Below are positions 63,287 through 64,000 of a stretch of 64,000 nt of DNA, in pieces. Source of the stretch: Variovorax sp. 679. Lineage in GTDB: Bacteria; Pseudomonadota; Gammaproteobacteria; Burkholderiales; Burkholderiaceae_C. The translations under genes and the position numbers were made by a program. Below the pieces are notes generated by a model. That model was not told where the DNA came from, searched no databases, and saw only the letters and a program-made list of their open reading frames with translations. Within the stretch, counting starts at the first letter, position 1, and every line of letters begins with the position of its first letter. The stretch lies in the NCBI RefSeq assembly GCF_003952185.1, contig NZ_RXFS01000004.1, forward strand, positions 124,001 through 188,000. The letters are read 5' to 3'.

Positions 63287-64000
63287 ATGATCGGAATAGC
63301 CGAAGCCTTTTCGCCGCGCTACGCACAGGCGCGCCAGAAATTCCTGCAGGGCTGCGTGAGCGCCGGCATCACGGTCGAGCCGCACGCGCATCCGCTCAAG
63401 GGGCGCGAGGGCGAAGACCTGTCGATGGACGTGGCGCTCGACGGCGAGCCCGATGCGCAGAACCTGCTGGTCGTCAGCAGTGCATGCCACGGCGTCGAGG
63501 GTCATTGCGGCAGCGGCGTGCAGGTGTTCGCGCTGCACGACGCCGAATGGCGCGAGAAGGCCAAGGCGCAGGGCGTGGCGGTGCTGTACGTGCACGCGCT
63601 CAACCCGCACGGCTTCTCGTACGGCCGGCGCGTGACGCACGAGAACGTCGACCTGAACCGCAACTTCATCGACTTCTCGAAGCCGGTGCCGGTCAACGAG
63701 CCCTACGCCAAGCTGCACGAGCTGCTGCTGCCTGACACCTGGCCGCCCACGCCGGAGAACCAGGCGGCCGTGGGCAAGTGGATCGAGAAGAACGGCGCCA
63801 CCGCCTATCAGGCTGCCGTGACCAGCGGCCAATACCAGTTCGACGACGGCCTGTTCTATGGCGGCAAGGCGCCGACCTGGAGCAACAAGACCATCCGCGA
63901 GGTGCTGCGCCGCCATGCGGGCCGCGCCAAGCGCATCGCCTGGATCGACCTGCACACGGGGTTGGGCCCGAACGGTTTGGGCGAACGCATCTTCGCCTGC
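63287..64000 (+). CDS. DUF2817 (M14-like) metallopeptidase family protein, truncated by the window end
   Basis: At least 238 residues, with no stop before position 64000. GGAGGTCGAGCGTCAC precedes the ATG. SSACHGVEGHCGSG near residue 65-78, NPHGFSYGRRVTHENVDLNRNFIDF near 108 and WIDLHTGLGPNG near 224 form the His/Glu/Asn/Arg pattern of DUF2817, a branch of the M14 carboxypeptidase fold. It may cleave a peptide or amide related to the M20D neighbour. The C-terminal half is outside the window. Confidence 0.9.
   Translation, partial: MIGIAEAFSPRYAQARQKFLQGCVSAGITVEPHAHPLKGREGEDLSMDVALDGEPDAQNLLVVSSACHGVEGHCGSGVQVFALHDAEWREKAKAQGVAVLYVHALNPHGFSYGRRVTHENVDLNRNFIDFSKPVPVNEPYAKLHELLLPDTWPPTPENQAAVGKWIEKNGATAYQAAVTSGQYQFDDGLFYGGKAPTWSNKTIREVLRRHAGRAKRIAWIDLHTGLGPNGLGERIFAC

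Overview
The window is a high-GC chromosomal segment with short intergenic gaps and many ATGA or GTGA start/stop overlaps. The mreBCD-mrdA block, Bug/tripartite tricarboxylate transporter genes, a homogentisate operon and many acyl-CoA and amino-acid catabolic modules point to a Burkholderiales member of the Comamonadaceae. Variovorax is my best guess, from gene content and style only. I see no rRNA, tRNA, insertion sequence, prophage or CRISPR array. Nearly all genes look intact; the last one runs off the window.

Layout. 0-4.8 kb: cell-shape genes mreB, mreC, mreD and mrdA (+). 4.9-11.5 kb: a minus-strand homogentisate operon (unusual MBL protein, flavin hydroxylase, small DUF2783 protein, hmgA, Bug receptor, fahA), with a divergent IclR regulator followed by a sirtuin. 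13.2-17.2 kb: an Mla/MCE-type lipid transporter (permease, ATPase, MCE protein, lipoprotein). 17.4-21.6 kb: a LysR regulator divergent from an mmsA-type dehydrogenase and a GMC oxidoreductase. 21.6-23.6 kb: a TetR/MFS efflux pair with tetO-like operators. 23.6-25.2 kb: an ECF sigma factor with a YCII/DGPF protein. 25.3-33.1 kb: a polyamine-type ABC importer with a three-subunit amine/opine-type dehydrogenase and a divergent IclR regulator.

33.1-39.1 kb: a MAPEG protein, an ALDH7-type dehydrogenase, an orphan amino-acid-binding protein, an aminotransferase and a ThDP enzyme. 39.2-41.9 kb: a small protein, an ammonium transporter behind a sigma-54-type promoter, a 418-bp gap with a probable small RNA or leader, and a TauE/SafE permease. 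42.0-47.1 kb: tctBA, a glycine-rich RRM protein, a DUF3820 protein, a Sui1/YciH protein, a DEAD-box helicase and a Dabb protein. 47.2-54.9 kb: a slipin, then a branched acyl-CoA module (two acyl-CoA dehydrogenases, a PECR-like SDR, biotin carboxylase and carboxyltransferase). 55.0-64.0 kb: an MHYT membrane protein, an SMP-30-like lipoprotein, a DUF445 protein, argE-type and hippuricase-type M20 peptidases, a glycerophosphodiesterase with an EF-hand-like insert, a deaminase and a partial DUF2817 protein.

The strongest non-gene signals are: a roughly 90-bp structured repeat present four times, always just after a stop codon and with a co-varying stem; a sigma-54 promoter plus NtrC-type site before amt; two tetO-like operators; and an intrinsic terminator in a gap with no plausible upstream ORF, which implies a small RNA or leader. 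Among proteins, the most unusual is an MBL-fold protein that has lost its second-metal ligands next to hmgA.
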